A stretch of DNA of 58,144 nucleotides, taken from assembly GCA_029245725.1 (NCBI GenBank), contig JAQWOT010000343.1, positions 1 through 58,144 on the forward strand, read 5' to 3'. This DNA comes from SAR324 cluster bacterium. GTDB taxonomy: Bacteria > SAR324 > NAC60-12. This document shows positions 34,434 through 43,455 of this stretch, one piece after another. Every line of letters begins with the position of its first letter. Positions within the stretch are counted from its first letter, which is position 1. Both the position numbers and the translations under genes were made by a program. The notes under the pieces are model-generated. The model saw nothing but the letters and a program-made list of their open reading frames with translations, was not told the DNA's origin and ran no database searches.

Positions 34434-35491
34434 ACGGCAACTCTTCTACGAAGTCGGTAGCTCAAAAAAAGTTCTGAACCAATCACGGTGAAGAGTAATA
34501 ATCCCTCAAAAAGATAGACCACAGCAATTGGGAGTTGATACTCAACTTGAAGTAACTCTCCTCCAACAAAGATTACTGCCAGCAGAAATGCGGTTCCAAT
34601 GATTCCGATTGGATGATTTCTCGCCAGACGGGAGACAATTATGCCTGTGTAGCCATAGTTGATAGAGAAATTCTGCTGCAGCCTATGGTGAATCCCTGCC
34701 ACCTCAGTCATGCCCGCTAGAGCCGCAACAGAACCGCTTAAAACAAGGACTATGAACAGAAGATTCTTTGTATTGAAACCAGAATAATCTGCAGCAGATA
34801 AATTGTCTCCAGCTACCCTGATTTGGAAGCCGATTGTGGTGGACCTGAGTAGGATCCAAGTTAAAACTGCGAGAAAAATTCCAAGGGGCAAACCCCAATG
34901 AACAGATGTGGAACCAATCATTGGTAAGAAGGAAGACTCCCCAAAAGATCTTGTCATTGGGAAATTAAATGTACTGGGATCTCGCCATGCTCCGTACAAG
35001 AGGTAATCAGCAAGGCTGATGGCCACATAATTTAATAACAGGGTTGTGATGATTTCATTCACCCCAAACCATGACCGCAAACCGGCTGGAATGGCAGCCC
35101 ACATTCCTCCAGCAACGAAGGTCCCAATCAGGAGTATTGGCAACATGAATTGGGCATCAAGTGCTTCACTGAACTCCAGTGCTAGCCAAGTAGTGGCGAT
35201 GGCTCCCAGATAAAGCTGCCCCTCCGCTCCGATGTTCCACAGATTTAGTTGAGCTGCAATGGCGACCCCTAATCCTGTCAAGAGTAAAGGGGTCATTTTG
35301 AGAAACAGATCCTGCCAACCCCATTGATCAAAGAACATCAGGGCACCCACACTTGGATAGGCCTCCAAGGGGTTTATCCCTACCATCGCAAGTAGAATGC
35401 TACCCAATATCAAGGCGAGCACAATCGAGCTAACTGTGACCGCAACTTGAACGCTCAGTGGCGTCTCCAGCCTACGTTCAAGTTCAAACAC
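34430..35491 (-). CDS. ABC transporter permease, nucleoside/BMP type (first subunit)
   Basis: A 353-residue permease of the same family (YufP/NupB-like), with NLWNIGAEGQLYLGAI and GVNEIITTLLLNYVAI as recognisable motifs. It forms the pore with the following subunit. It starts 6 bases after the ATPase stop and ends overlapping the next permease, so the ATPase, permease, permease and binding protein form a tight block. Confidence 0.92.
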   Translation of the reverse strand: MFELERRLETPLSVQVAVTVSSIVLALILGSILLAMVGINPLEAYPSVGALMFFDQWGWQDLFLKMTPLLLTGLGVAIAAQLNLWNIGAEGQLYLGAIATTWLALEFSEALDAQFMLPILLIGTFVAGGMWAAIPAGLRSWFGVNEIITTLLLNYVAISLADYLLYGAWRDPSTFNFPMTRSFGESSFLPMIGSTSVHWGLPLGIFLAVLTWILLRSTTIGFQIRVAGDNLSAADYSGFNTKNLLFIVLVLSGSVAALAGMTEVAGIHHRLQQNFSINYGYTGIIVSRLARNHPIGIIGTAFLLAVIFVGGELLQVEYQLPIAVVYLFEGLLLFTVIGSELFLSYRLRRRVAV

Positions 35492-35497
35492 TATCGA

Positions 35498-37024
35498 TTA
35501 GGCCCTTTCACCTGTCATGAGCAGACCAATTTCTTCAATCTCAGCTTCTTCTTTAGATATTTCACCAACAATACTCCCTCGGCAAATCACATAGAGGTAA
35601 TCACTCATTAACAGTAATTCTTCAAGATCCTCTGAAATAAGCAAAATAGCCAATCCATCTGCACGCGCTTGAAGCAATTGATTCTGCAGAAAAGCGGTTG
35701 CATGAATATCGAGTCCACGTACGGGTTGAGCGGCCAGCAAAAATTTCAAAGGCCTGGAAGTTTCACGGGCTAAAATGACTTTTTGCATGTTCCCACCAGA
35801 TAGCTGGCCAATGGGAGTTTTTTCAGACGCAGCTCTGACATCAAAAGCTCTCATACGCTCTCGGCCAAAAGCAGTGATCTTGTCTCGCTGTAACCATCCC
35901 CCACTTTGAAATCGGTGGTTGTGCAAATCCCTCAAAAGAAAATTTTCTGCTACTTCAAGATGGGGAGCAATACCATAACGTTTACGGTCCTCTGGGATAT
36001 AGCCAACACCTTTATGAATCAGTTCTGAAACCGATGCGTCTTTTTGCTCCTCGCCAGCAAACTGGTATTTTCCAGTATCCAAGCCTCTCAGGCCAACAAG
36101 AACTTCTGCGAGAGGAGCCTGTCCACTTCCAGCTACTCCAGCCAAACCTACAATTTGTCCAGCACGGACTTCCAAATTGATATTTTGTAGCAACCAATGA
36201 CCAAGCTCATGACGCAATCCAGCGTTTTTCAACCTGACGATAGTTTTATTTTGAGATTGGTCTGTTGAGACTTTTGAAGTTTTTGTTTTGATCTCAGCCG
36301 TTTGAATTGTGCTTTCTCCCATCATCAAACGGGCTAATTCTGAAGGATTGGTCTCGCCTCTAATACGAGTAGCTTTAACCTTCCCATGACGCAGAACCGT
36401 GATGCGATCGGAGAGTTCGATGACCTCCCTCATCTTGTGTGAGATAAAAAGAATGGAGTGTCCATCCTTTCTCATTTGGTGCAGAATTTTGTAGAGAGCC
36501 TCGGATTCTTGGGGAGTCAGTACAGCAGTTGGTTCATCGAGGATCAGAATTTTGGCTCCCCTAAACAGAACCTTGAAGATTTCAACTTTTTGTTGTTCCC
36601 CCACTGAAAGGTCTTGAACGCGCAGATCTGGGTTCAATTCCAGACCATAACGTCTTCCCAATTCCTCAATCTGTTGTCTAACTTTTGATTTCTGTAAGCG
36701 AAACGCTTGAGGAGTCCCTAGAATAATATTTTCAGAGACACTGTGATTTGGAATCAGCATAAAATGCTGATGTACCATCCCAACACCTTTTGCGATGGCT
36801 TGGGCTGGATTTTTAAGGTAGAGGGGTTTTCCATCAAGGAAAATGGAACCAGAATCTGGAATGTAAAGACCGCTGATAATGTTCATCAGCGTTGATTTTC
36901 CAGCACCATTTTCACCTAGAATCGTGTGTATTTCGCCACGATTTAAAGTAAGGTCGATCTGATCGTTTGCAACTATTCCCGGAAATTCTTTGTGGATTTT
37001 CTGAAGTTCCAGAACAGGGTTCAC
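35498..37024 (-). CDS. ABC transporter ATP-binding protein with two ATPase domains, nucleoside/BMP type
   Basis: A 508-residue protein with tandem ABC domains. The first has Walker A GENGAGKST, signature LSVGEQQKVEI and Walker B ILILDEPTAVL. The second has the divergent Walker A GLAGVAGSGQAPL, signature LSGGNMQKVILARET and a Walker B of LLAAQPVRGLD without the glutamate, as is normal for RbsA/YufO-type proteins. So only the first site is canonical. It energises import by the BMP-type system. Its start overlaps the deaminase stop by ATGA. Confidence 0.93.
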   Translation of the reverse strand: MNPVLELQKIHKEFPGIVANDQIDLTLNRGEIHTILGENGAGKSTLMNIISGLYIPDSGSIFLDGKPLYLKNPAQAIAKGVGMVHQHFMLIPNHSVSENIILGTPQAFRLQKSKVRQQIEELGRRYGLELNPDLRVQDLSVGEQQKVEIFKVLFRGAKILILDEPTAVLTPQESEALYKILHQMRKDGHSILFISHKMREVIELSDRITVLRHGKVKATRIRGETNPSELARLMMGESTIQTAEIKTKTSKVSTDQSQNKTIVRLKNAGLRHELGHWLLQNINLEVRAGQIVGLAGVAGSGQAPLAEVLVGLRGLDTGKYQFAGEEQKDASVSELIHKGVGYIPEDRKRYGIAPHLEVAENFLLRDLHNHRFQSGGWLQRDKITAFGRERMRAFDVRAASEKTPIGQLSGGNMQKVILARETSRPLKFLLAAQPVRGLDIHATAFLQNQLLQARADGLAILLISEDLEELLLMSDYLYVICRGSIVGEISKEEAEIEEIGLLMTGERA

Positions 37025-37617
37025 TTGTGAGTTCTGGTTGCGTTGTAAACTAATCCACCAGTGGTCACATATTTTTCAAGCAGGCGTTTACTCTCCTCCA
37101 CCATAATTCCTTCTTTCAAACAAATACCTCGTTGCCTCAGTACACCTTCAATATTGCTTGGCAAGGGACCTTCGTCAAAGCCTGTTATTTGTTCAACCTC
37201 CTGACTTGTAGCTGCATAACAAACTTCTTTCACTCCTGACCAAATCACAGCTCCCAAGCACATTGCACACATCTGAGCATTGACCACAATTTGGAATTGT
37301 GGAAGTCCCTCAGCTCCCAAATCATGAGTGCCAACTGCTTTCTGTGCAAGGCTCAGAGCCATCACCTCAGCATGCGCCGTCGAACAACCTGTGACCACGA
37401 CTCGATTGACTCCAACAGAAATCAACCTCCCTGATTCTAACTCAAAAACTGCAGCTCCAAATGGTCCTCCAGTCCCCTCCTCAATTTGTCGATCAGTCAG
37501 ACTGAGAACCAATTTCATGCGTTCTTCGGAACTCATGAAAAAATCCGGTTGATCCTTCAAAAAGTCTGGAATCCATTCTGGTAGATACAACTCAATTTGG
37601 TGAGGAAGCAGATTCAT
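37021..37617 (-). CDS. Nucleoside/guanine deaminase-like zinc hydrolase
   Basis: A 198-residue member of the cytidine/deoxycytidylate deaminase superfamily. H82 and E84 (TAHAEVMAL) give the first zinc ligand and the proton shuttle; C117 and C120 (QMCAMCLGAVIW) are the other ligands. The proline normally before the first cysteine (PCxxC) is replaced by Met, which is unusual. In this cluster it most likely converts guanine to xanthine, feeding xanthine dehydrogenase; other purine or pterin substrates are possible. The gene is coupled by overlap to the downstream ATPase and is preceded closely by allA. Confidence 0.82.
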   Translation of the reverse strand: MNLLPHQIELYLPEWIPDFLKDQPDFFMSSEERMKLVLSLTDRQIEEGTGGPFGAAVFELESGRLISVGVNRVVVTGCSTAHAEVMALSLAQKAVGTHDLGAEGLPQFQIVVNAQMCAMCLGAVIWSGVKEVCYAATSQEVEQITGFDEGPLPSNIEGVLRQRGICLKEGIMVEESKRLLEKYVTTGGLVYNATRTHK

Positions 37618-37631
37618 AAAGGGTTGCTACT

Positions 37632-38117
37632 TCAAATGTTTGAAATCAGGATGCGTACTCCTTCATCCCAGTGGACTTCCTCTAAATTTTTTCCTGGGCC
37701 TTCTCGATCAACAATGAGAAAATCTTGCTTGGAAACCAAAGGAAGTAATGGATGGTGCCAAACACCTTTTGAGTACTGCACCCCTTGATTACCTTGGGCT
37801 AAAAAACATCTCACTGCCTCGGGCTTGGGCTCAGTTGCCACAACCACCAGCCAGGGTTCGGCCTGTAAGGGAACAAATGCCTGAGATCCCAATGGGTGTC
37901 TTTCAACTAACTTTAGTTCCAGCGGACGGGGCCGAGAACGTCCTCTAAAAATAGACAAAATTGCCGAGCCTTCATCTAACTCTACCTTGGATAGAGCATG
38001 GTGTCTTTCTGTAGTCCCCTCATTGATAATGAAGGATTTTTTATTGTTCGGTTCGATCACCTGGCCGAAAGGAGCAAAACTTTCTTCTGTCAATGGTTCT
38101 GGTTTAACCTCAATCAC
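37632..38117 (-). CDS. allA: Ureidoglycolate lyase
   Basis: A 161-residue cupin-fold enzyme matching AllA in length and motifs: FAPFGQVIEP at the N-terminus, ILSIFRGRSRP, VERHPLGSQAFVPL (a metal or substrate loop) and QGVQYSKGVWHHPLLPL. It splits ureidoglycolate, the product of allantoicase, into glyoxylate and urea. The start overlaps the allantoicase stop by 4 bases. No urease or glyoxylate-using enzyme is in the cluster. Confidence 0.93.
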   Translation of the reverse strand: MIEVKPEPLTEESFAPFGQVIEPNNKKSFIINEGTTERHHALSKVELDEGSAILSIFRGRSRPRPLELKLVERHPLGSQAFVPLQAEPWLVVVATEPKPEAVRCFLAQGNQGVQYSKGVWHHPLLPLVSKQDFLIVDREGPGKNLEEVHWDEGVRILISNI

Positions 38118-39127
38118 AGTTTACTCCCAAAAACCCGAAATCGAGAAACACCTCCATCCGGAAAAATGTTTAGTTTGACATGGCTGATAGGTCCTATTTT
38201 TTCGAGATCCTTCGATTCAAATTGATGGATTGTATCTGAAGTTAAATCCTTGGGAGTCATCAGTTCCAGCCAAAACATGGATTGGGTAATCAAAGATTGA
38301 TCAGTACCCCATTCAACGTTCTGCCCCTGGACCGAACATTTTGCAGGTGAATTTCCTTTATAAAAAGATGTATCGACTTCGATTTTATTTACCTCTCCAG
38401 GAGCACCCAAAGCAATCAGTAACCAATCAAACCCTGGTTCACGACGACGCCGAGTTTCCCAGCCATCTCCCATGTTGATGCCTTTGCCAGAATCCAAGAC
38501 AGCCTGCACATTCCCATAATGAGCGTCATTGTATGCTACAATTCTTCCTCCGTTTTTGAGACCAGACAACTCAATATCTGACTTAAAACTAGACCAATCA
38601 GGGAGAACATTTCCATACGCTCGGAATCGTGCAATCCCCCCATCAGGGTAAATGTTCAATCTCAACCAACGCCACGGGCCAGGCTTTTGGCAATCGAAAA
38701 AATGTCGTTTCGATGGACCAAGGCTGATAGATCCCAGAATTTCCTCCCAGCTTTCTGATGCATCTCCGGGATCATTCACTTCTTTAGAACCCCAAACTGA
38801 AGCTGCGGGAGGATAATTACCAGTAAAGTGGGTTGTGTCCAATTCAAGGCCGACCAGATCTCCTGGAACTCCCAAACGAATCACACACCAGTCATGTCCT
38901 CCATATCGTCGACGTTTACTTTCCCAACCGTCCATCCATTTTCCGAAATCATCGTAAACGTCTGGTTTGAAAACAGGATCTGTCTCCGCCAGCATCCGCT
39001 CCCGAGACGCAAAGCTGTCATCACTGCAACGCAAGGAAACTGTTCCAAGTCTTGGAGAACAGAGATTTGTCGTTGAACCAACAAAATCAGGAATTTGAAT
39101 AGTATGTTGAATTACCGTTTCCGTCAT
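38114..39127 (-). CDS. alc: Allantoicase
   Basis: A 337-residue allantoate amidinohydrolase made of two homologous beta-sandwich repeats of about 160 residues. Each repeat ends with the same type of motif: LRLNIYPDGGIARFRAYG in the first and VKLNIFPDGGVSRFRVFG in the second. Each also has a GWE[ST][KR]RRR element (DGWESKRRRYGGHDW; DGWETRRRREPGFDW). It hydrolyses allantoate to ureidoglycolate and urea. It lies between the HIU hydrolase gene and allA. Confidence 0.95.
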   Translation of the reverse strand: MTETVIQHTIQIPDFVGSTTNLCSPRLGTVSLRCSDDSFASRERMLAETDPVFKPDVYDDFGKWMDGWESKRRRYGGHDWCVIRLGVPGDLVGLELDTTHFTGNYPPAASVWGSKEVNDPGDASESWEEILGSISLGPSKRHFFDCQKPGPWRWLRLNIYPDGGIARFRAYGNVLPDWSSFKSDIELSGLKNGGRIVAYNDAHYGNVQAVLDSGKGINMGDGWETRRRREPGFDWLLIALGAPGEVNKIEVDTSFYKGNSPAKCSVQGQNVEWGTDQSLITQSMFWLELMTPKDLTSDTIHQFESKDLEKIGPISHVKLNIFPDGGVSRFRVFGSKL

Positions 39128-39156
39128 GTATGCCTAAAAAATGACGTTAGTTTCTC

Positions 39157-39498
39157 TTAACTGCCTCTGTAGGTCGAATAACCGAAGGGGCTTAACAATA
39201 GCGGGACATGAAAGTGCTGCTCTGGGTTCAGAATTTCGAACTCAATCCTAACCACAGGATAGAAGAAGCTTTGGATATTTTGTGAACTGAAATATTTCTC
39301 CACGTCAAAACTTATTCGATAATTACCTTTAGCCAATGAACTTGGTTCTAGTAGGTTCGTTAACCTCCCATCGGCATTAGTCGACCCACGTCCGAGCAGT
39401 TGCCATTCAGAGTTGATCCAAGATTCCAACTGGATTGGAACATTCTCAGCCGGACTACCTTTGGCAGTGTCAAGTACGTGAGTAGTGATTGGGCTCAT
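39157..39498 (-). CDS. pucM: 5-hydroxyisourate hydrolase (transthyretin-related)
   Basis: A 113-residue protein of typical HIU hydrolase size. It has THVLDTAKGSPAENV at the N-terminus (catalytic His) and ends in the diagnostic tetrapeptide YRGS. The central HFHVPLLLSPFGYSTYRGS carries the second catalytic histidine. It opens the ring of 5-hydroxyisourate formed by PuuD to give OHCU. No signal peptide, so it acts in the cytosol. It follows uraD with 8 bases between. Confidence 0.95.
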   Translation of the reverse strand: MSPITTHVLDTAKGSPAENVPIQLESWINSEWQLLGRGSTNADGRLTNLLEPSSLAKGNYRISFDVEKYFSSQNIQSFFYPVVRIEFEILNPEQHFHVPLLLSPFGYSTYRGS

Positions 39499-39506
39499 TT
39501 TTTGGA

Positions 39507-40010
39507 TTATTTGAACATCTTATGAAGGCGTAGAAACATGATTTTTTGTTGCTCTTGTTGAGCTATTAGAAGTTCTTCTTCGGGAGAGTTATTGATTCGT
39601 GCTTCAAGCAAATTCAGCATTTCAAGTGCTGACTTACCCGTAGCACAAACCAAAAAGACGTATCCAAAGCGCTGAGAATATTTTTCATTGCCTGAGGCAA
39701 GTCTATCAAGAATATCTTCTTCAGCCACTTCTACCCCAGCCTGTTCGTTAACAGACCAATCTCTAGTGCTGGCAAAACGAGCAGCCAGCGCCTGCCGATC
39801 TCCAATTCTTGGATGATGCTCAAAAGCTTCTAACCAATCTTGAGCTTGCAAATCTTCCCAAATCTGGGCTGCCTTGTTCTGCATCGCTTCCAGTGATCCA
39901 AATGGTCTTGATTGGGCCATTTTATTTGCCCAATTCTGTGAGCCACAACAACGCAAAAGTGCTTCCTCAGCCTGCTCTTTAGGTAAAATCTGGAAGTCTG
40001 AGAAGTTCAT
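39507..40010 (-). CDS. uraD: OHCU decarboxylase
   Basis: A 167-residue protein of the UraD family. The catalytic histidine is H66 in EHHPRIGD, and a second conserved region is GYVFLVCATGKSALEMLNLLEARINN. It decarboxylates 2-oxo-4-hydroxy-4-carboxy-5-ureidoimidazoline to (S)-allantoin. The start overlaps the puuE stop (ATGA), and pucM follows, so the three consecutive ring-opening steps are adjacent. Confidence 0.94.
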   Translation of the reverse strand: MNFSDFQILPKEQAEEALLRCCGSQNWANKMAQSRPFGSLEAMQNKAAQIWEDLQAQDWLEAFEHHPRIGDRQALAARFASTRDWSVNEQAGVEVAEEDILDRLASGNEKYSQRFGYVFLVCATGKSALEMLNLLEARINNSPEEELLIAQQEQQKIMFLRLHKMFK

Positions 40011-40948
40011 TCACCATTTCCTAAACCAAACCACTTCTCAGCTGGATGAACTTTTTGCCAATGTTCAGCGATATCCACCCTTCTTGTGACCCAAACTCGT
40101 TCATGCTGTTGAATATGCTCTATAAATCTGCGTAATCCCTCAAAGCGGCCTGGGCGTCCAATCAAACGGCAATGTAGCCCGACTGACATCATCTTGGGAG
40201 ATGTCTCACCCTCTTTGTAGAGCGTATCGAAAGCGGCTCTTGCATAACTGAAAAAATCCTCTCCGGTATTGAATCCTTGGGCTGTCCCAAACTTCATGTC
40301 ATTCACGTCCAGGGTATAGGGAATCAGCAGCAGAGATCTTTCACCGTGTAATTCCCAGTAGGGGAGATCGTCATTATAAACATCGGAGTTGTAAAGAAAT
40401 CCACCCTCCTCCGCAACGATCCTACGAGTATTTGGACTGATTCGCCCAATGTAGCAACCAAGCGGTCGGATACCCGTAAGTTGTTGCTGTATTTCAATAG
40501 CTTTTTGCAGATGGGCTCTTTCAGTTTCTTCACCAACATACTGGTAATCGATCCATCGATAACCATGAGTGGCGATTTCATGACCATCAGCGAGCATTCT
40601 TGCTGCAACCGTTGGATTTCTTTCAAGGGCCATTCCAACAGCATAAACTGTTAGAGGCAATCCATGCTCACGAAAAAGCCCCAGAATACGCCAAACCCCA
40701 GAGCGGCTACCGTACTCATAGATCGACTCAATATTCATGTTTCGAACACCAGCCAAACTGGGCGCACCAACTATTTCCCAAAGGTAGCTCTCAGAGTGGG
40801 GATCACCATAGAGCACGCAATTTTCGCCACCTTCTTCGTAGTTGAGCACAAATTGAACAGCTACTTTTGCTTGATTTGGCCACTGTGGATCTGGCGGTTC
40901 AGGTCCGTAACCCAACAAATCCCTAGGACATGAATGATTTGATCCCAT
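40007..40948 (-). CDS. puuE: Allantoinase, polysaccharide-deacetylase-like (PuuE)
   Basis: A 313-residue member of carbohydrate esterase family 4 re-used as a cofactor-simple allantoinase. The start region DLLGYGPEPPDPQWPNQAKV and the VQFVLNYEEGGENCVLYGD block are characteristic of PuuE, not of the amidohydrolase-type AllB. The metal/histidine region is GHEIATHGYRW. The ATG at 40948 has GGGAA ahead and is preferred to the TTG at 40969. It converts allantoin to allantoate. Confidence 0.93.
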   Translation of the reverse strand: MGSNHSCPRDLLGYGPEPPDPQWPNQAKVAVQFVLNYEEGGENCVLYGDPHSESYLWEIVGAPSLAGVRNMNIESIYEYGSRSGVWRILGLFREHGLPLTVYAVGMALERNPTVAARMLADGHEIATHGYRWIDYQYVGEETERAHLQKAIEIQQQLTGIRPLGCYIGRISPNTRRIVAEEGGFLYNSDVYNDDLPYWELHGERSLLLIPYTLDVNDMKFGTAQGFNTGEDFFSYARAAFDTLYKEGETSPKMMSVGLHCRLIGRPGRFEGLRRFIEHIQQHERVWVTRRVDIAEHWQKVHPAEKWFGLGNGE

Positions 40949-40981
40949 TAAATTCCCAAATTGAGGCAAAGACTAACATAT

Positions 40982-41719
40982 TCAGCCACTGGGTTGATCA
41001 CTTTGGAATCGACCCAAGTAAGTTTTCGCTCGAGGAAATGCATAACCATTTCGTTTACTTGTTTGCAGGCCAAGAGAAACGAGGCTTTCTACCAACTTTA
41101 CTGCAGAGGCGACCCCATCAATCACAGGAACTTGAAATTCTTCAGAGAGGTCTCTTGCTAAATCGACCATCCCAGCGCAACCCAGCACAATTGCCTCACT
41201 TCGATCTTCTAATAAAGCTAGGGCCACTTCGTCTCTGATTTTTTTTCTCCCTCCAGAATTCGCATCCTCCAAATCCAAAACGGGAACTTCTGAAGCTCTA
41301 ACTTTTCGGCAATGTCGTTCCATACCATATTTCAAAACAAGGCCTTCCAGGGCTGGCACAGAACGATTGAGTGTGGTGACGATGCTAAAGGAGTTTGACA
41401 CCATCGATGCCATATGAACTGCAGCTTCGCAGATTCCCAAAACTGGACCAGCAACCTGACAACGTGCAGCATCAAGACCAGTGTCATCAAAACAGGCTAT
41501 GATCGTTCCTTGACAACCAGCAACAGCGCCCTTACGAATTTCTTTCAACAGTCCAGGAATACTAAAAACTTCGTCGTAGTAACCCTCGATGCTCACTGGC
41601 CCATCTGAGGGATTGGAAGCTAGAATTTCTGTACCTGTGCTAGCCACAGAGCGAGCTGCAATCGCAGCTTTCTCTGTCATGGATGCAGTTGTGTTTGGGT
41701 TAACCAACAAGAGTTTCAT
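40982..41719 (-). CDS. hpxA: Allantoin racemase-like (Asp/Glu/hydantoin racemase family)
   Basis: A 245-residue two-cysteine racemase. The opening MKLLLVNPNTTASMTEKAA is typical of the family; the two catalytic cysteines are in GTIIACFDDTGLDAA and AIVLGCAGMVDLA. In purine clusters this protein interconverts (R)- and (S)-allantoin, so that the next enzyme can use the whole pool. Its ATG overlaps the upstream permease stop by one base (TGATG), and puuE follows. Confidence 0.9.
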   Translation of the reverse strand: MKLLLVNPNTTASMTEKAAIAARSVASTGTEILASNPSDGPVSIEGYYDEVFSIPGLLKEIRKGAVAGCQGTIIACFDDTGLDAARCQVAGPVLGICEAAVHMASMVSNSFSIVTTLNRSVPALEGLVLKYGMERHCRKVRASEVPVLDLEDANSGGRKKIRDEVALALLEDRSEAIVLGCAGMVDLARDLSEEFQVPVIDGVASAVKLVESLVSLGLQTSKRNGYAFPRAKTYLGRFQSDQPSG

Positions 41720-42561
41720 CAGACCCCTTTCCCTGCATCAGAACCGTGGCTTTCTTGCCGTCTTCTTAGGTAAAACAAAACTCCCATCGCAGTAAGAATC
41801 ATGAAAAGAGAAAAGAAAGTAGTAAGTGTGCCAAGGGCGTAGAGGGTTGGGGTGGTCACATTTGTTGTCATCCCAAAGATTTCTAGAGGTAGGGTGTTCT
41901 TGACTCCCGATGTCATCAGAGTTCGAGCGAATTCATCGTAAGATAGAGTAAACCCGAAGAGGGCAACCCCAATCAAACTTGGTCCAATGATCGGTAAGAC
42001 AACATGGCGGATTGTCTGCCAGCTGGAAGCACCCAAGTCCCTGGCCGCTTCCTCGTAAGACTTATCGAATCTATTGAAAACAGCGATCATGATCAAAAAA
42101 CCAAATGGGAGTGTCCACGTAAGGTGTGCACCTAAACCGGAAGTAGTCCATGACACCTCCCAACCCATGATATTGAAGATTAAACCGATTCCTAGGCTAA
42201 CCAGAATGGAGGGTACTATCAGGCTCGCGACTGTAGTGTAGAATAGCAGGTTTGAGCCAAAGAATTTTTTACGGAAGGCAAGACCAGTAACTAGTGAAAT
42301 GACCACAGTCAGTGCCATCACAACAAGGCCTAATTGCAGTGATCTTAAGAATGAAGTCTCAAAGTCACCAACTAACTGCTCACCGAATAAGGCAAAAAAC
42401 CAATGGATTGAAAATCCGTTCATTGGAAAGGTCAGCCCACCATTTGGCCCCTGGAAAGATAAAATCACGATTGCCGAGATGGGGCCGTACAAGAACATCA
42501 CAAACAGTCCAAAGAAGGCGGCCAACCAGTAGAAGCTTGCGGGACGTTTTTTATGCATCAA
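41719..42561 (-). CDS. ABC transporter permease, PotC-like
   Basis: A 280-residue permease with six membrane segments and the EAA loop SYEEAARDLGASSWQTIRHVVLP. It belongs to the spermidine/putrescine/Fe/sulfate-type permease group. It overlaps the preceding PotB-like gene by 4 bases and the racemase by one. Given the surrounding genes the import substrate is probably a purine-ring product such as urate, allantoin or allantoate rather than a polyamine; this is inference. Confidence 0.92.
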   Translation of the reverse strand: MMHKKRPASFYWLAAFFGLFVMFLYGPISAIVILSFQGPNGGLTFPMNGFSIHWFFALFGEQLVGDFETSFLRSLQLGLVVMALTVVISLVTGLAFRKKFFGSNLLFYTTVASLIVPSILVSLGIGLIFNIMGWEVSWTTSGLGAHLTWTLPFGFLIMIAVFNRFDKSYEEAARDLGASSWQTIRHVVLPIIGPSLIGVALFGFTLSYDEFARTLMTSGVKNTLPLEIFGMTTNVTTPTLYALGTLTTFFSLFMILTAMGVLFYLRRRQESHGSDAGKGV

Positions 42562-43421
42562 AGTTCCTTCTTCAAATCAACAACCCGCATCATCAGGCTA
42601 ACCATAATTAGGACGACTGCCAATAGAACAACTGCATGAGCAGCTGCAGCTGGGTACAATAGAAGTGAGATCTCATTCCACATCATCACCCCAACAGAAG
42701 CTCGTTGTCCTCCACCCATCAAGCGAACTGTAATGTAGTCGCCCATGACCAAGGTGACCACAAAGATAGAACCGATAGCAATACCTGGTTTACAAAGGGG
42801 AATTACAACATTGGTGAGCGTCTGCCAGCCATTCGCACCACCATCGATGGCAGCTTCAATAAAGGAACGATCGATTCGCATCATGCTGTTGAAGATCGGC
42901 ACCACCATGAATAAGGCGTAAAGATGAACAAACGCCAAAACGATTGAAAAATCGGAAAAAAGAAGAAATTCCAATGGCTCATCTATCAAACCAATGGACT
43001 GCAGCATCGTATTAAAAACACCATTGCGACCCAAAAAAGGAATCCAGGAAATCATGCGAATGATGTTTGAAGTCCAAAATGGAATTGTACAAATTAGGAA
43101 TAAAACGATTTGCCAACGTGTTGTGTGAATATGAAAAGCTAGAAAATAAGCTACTGTGAAGCCAATGATGAATGTAAAAAACCAAGTCAGACCAGCGTAC
43201 CAGAGGGTGTTTAAGTAGGTTTTGTAGGTGACGTTTGACCCAAGCGCATCCGAGTAGTTTGTCCAAACAAAGTCAGGAAAAAATGAGAAATCGTTATAGT
43301 CCCAAAAACTAACGATGAGAATTGTTCCAATCGGTAAAACCAGAAAAAATCCCAGAATTAAGCTGATTGGTGAAATTTGGAGCAGAGTTGATAGAGGAGA
43401 TTGACGATCCACGGTATCCAA
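42558..43421 (-). CDS. ABC transporter permease, PotB-like
   Basis: A 287-residue permease with six membrane segments and the EAA loop SFIEAAIDGGANGWQTLTNVVIP. The apparent start is TTG at 43421 or GTG at 43412; neither has a strong ribosome binding site. A G+C-rich stem-loop lies just upstream, between it and the binding-protein gene. It pairs with the PotC-like permease. Confidence 0.9.
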   Translation of the reverse strand: MDTVDRQSPLSTLLQISPISLILGFFLVLPIGTILIVSFWDYNDFSFFPDFVWTNYSDALGSNVTYKTYLNTLWYAGLTWFFTFIIGFTVAYFLAFHIHTTRWQIVLFLICTIPFWTSNIIRMISWIPFLGRNGVFNTMLQSIGLIDEPLEFLLFSDFSIVLAFVHLYALFMVVPIFNSMMRIDRSFIEAAIDGGANGWQTLTNVVIPLCKPGIAIGSIFVVTLVMGDYITVRLMGGGQRASVGVMMWNEISLLLYPAAAAHAVVLLAVVLIMVSLMMRVVDLKKEL

Positions 43422-43428
43422 AACTTGT

Positions 43429-43450
43429 GGGGGCTGAGGCCCCCTTTTTT
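43429..43450 (-). promoter_or_regulatory. Stem-loop between the PotD-like and PotB-like genes
   Basis: GGGGGC (43429-43434) and GCCCCC (43439-43444) enclose a TGAG loop. A run of six T lies after it on the plus strand, so in the transcribed minus strand the A-run precedes the stem and no U-run follows. It is thus not a regular terminator for this operon; it probably stabilises the upstream binding-protein message. Confidence 0.65.
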
Positions 43451-43455
43451 ATTGA

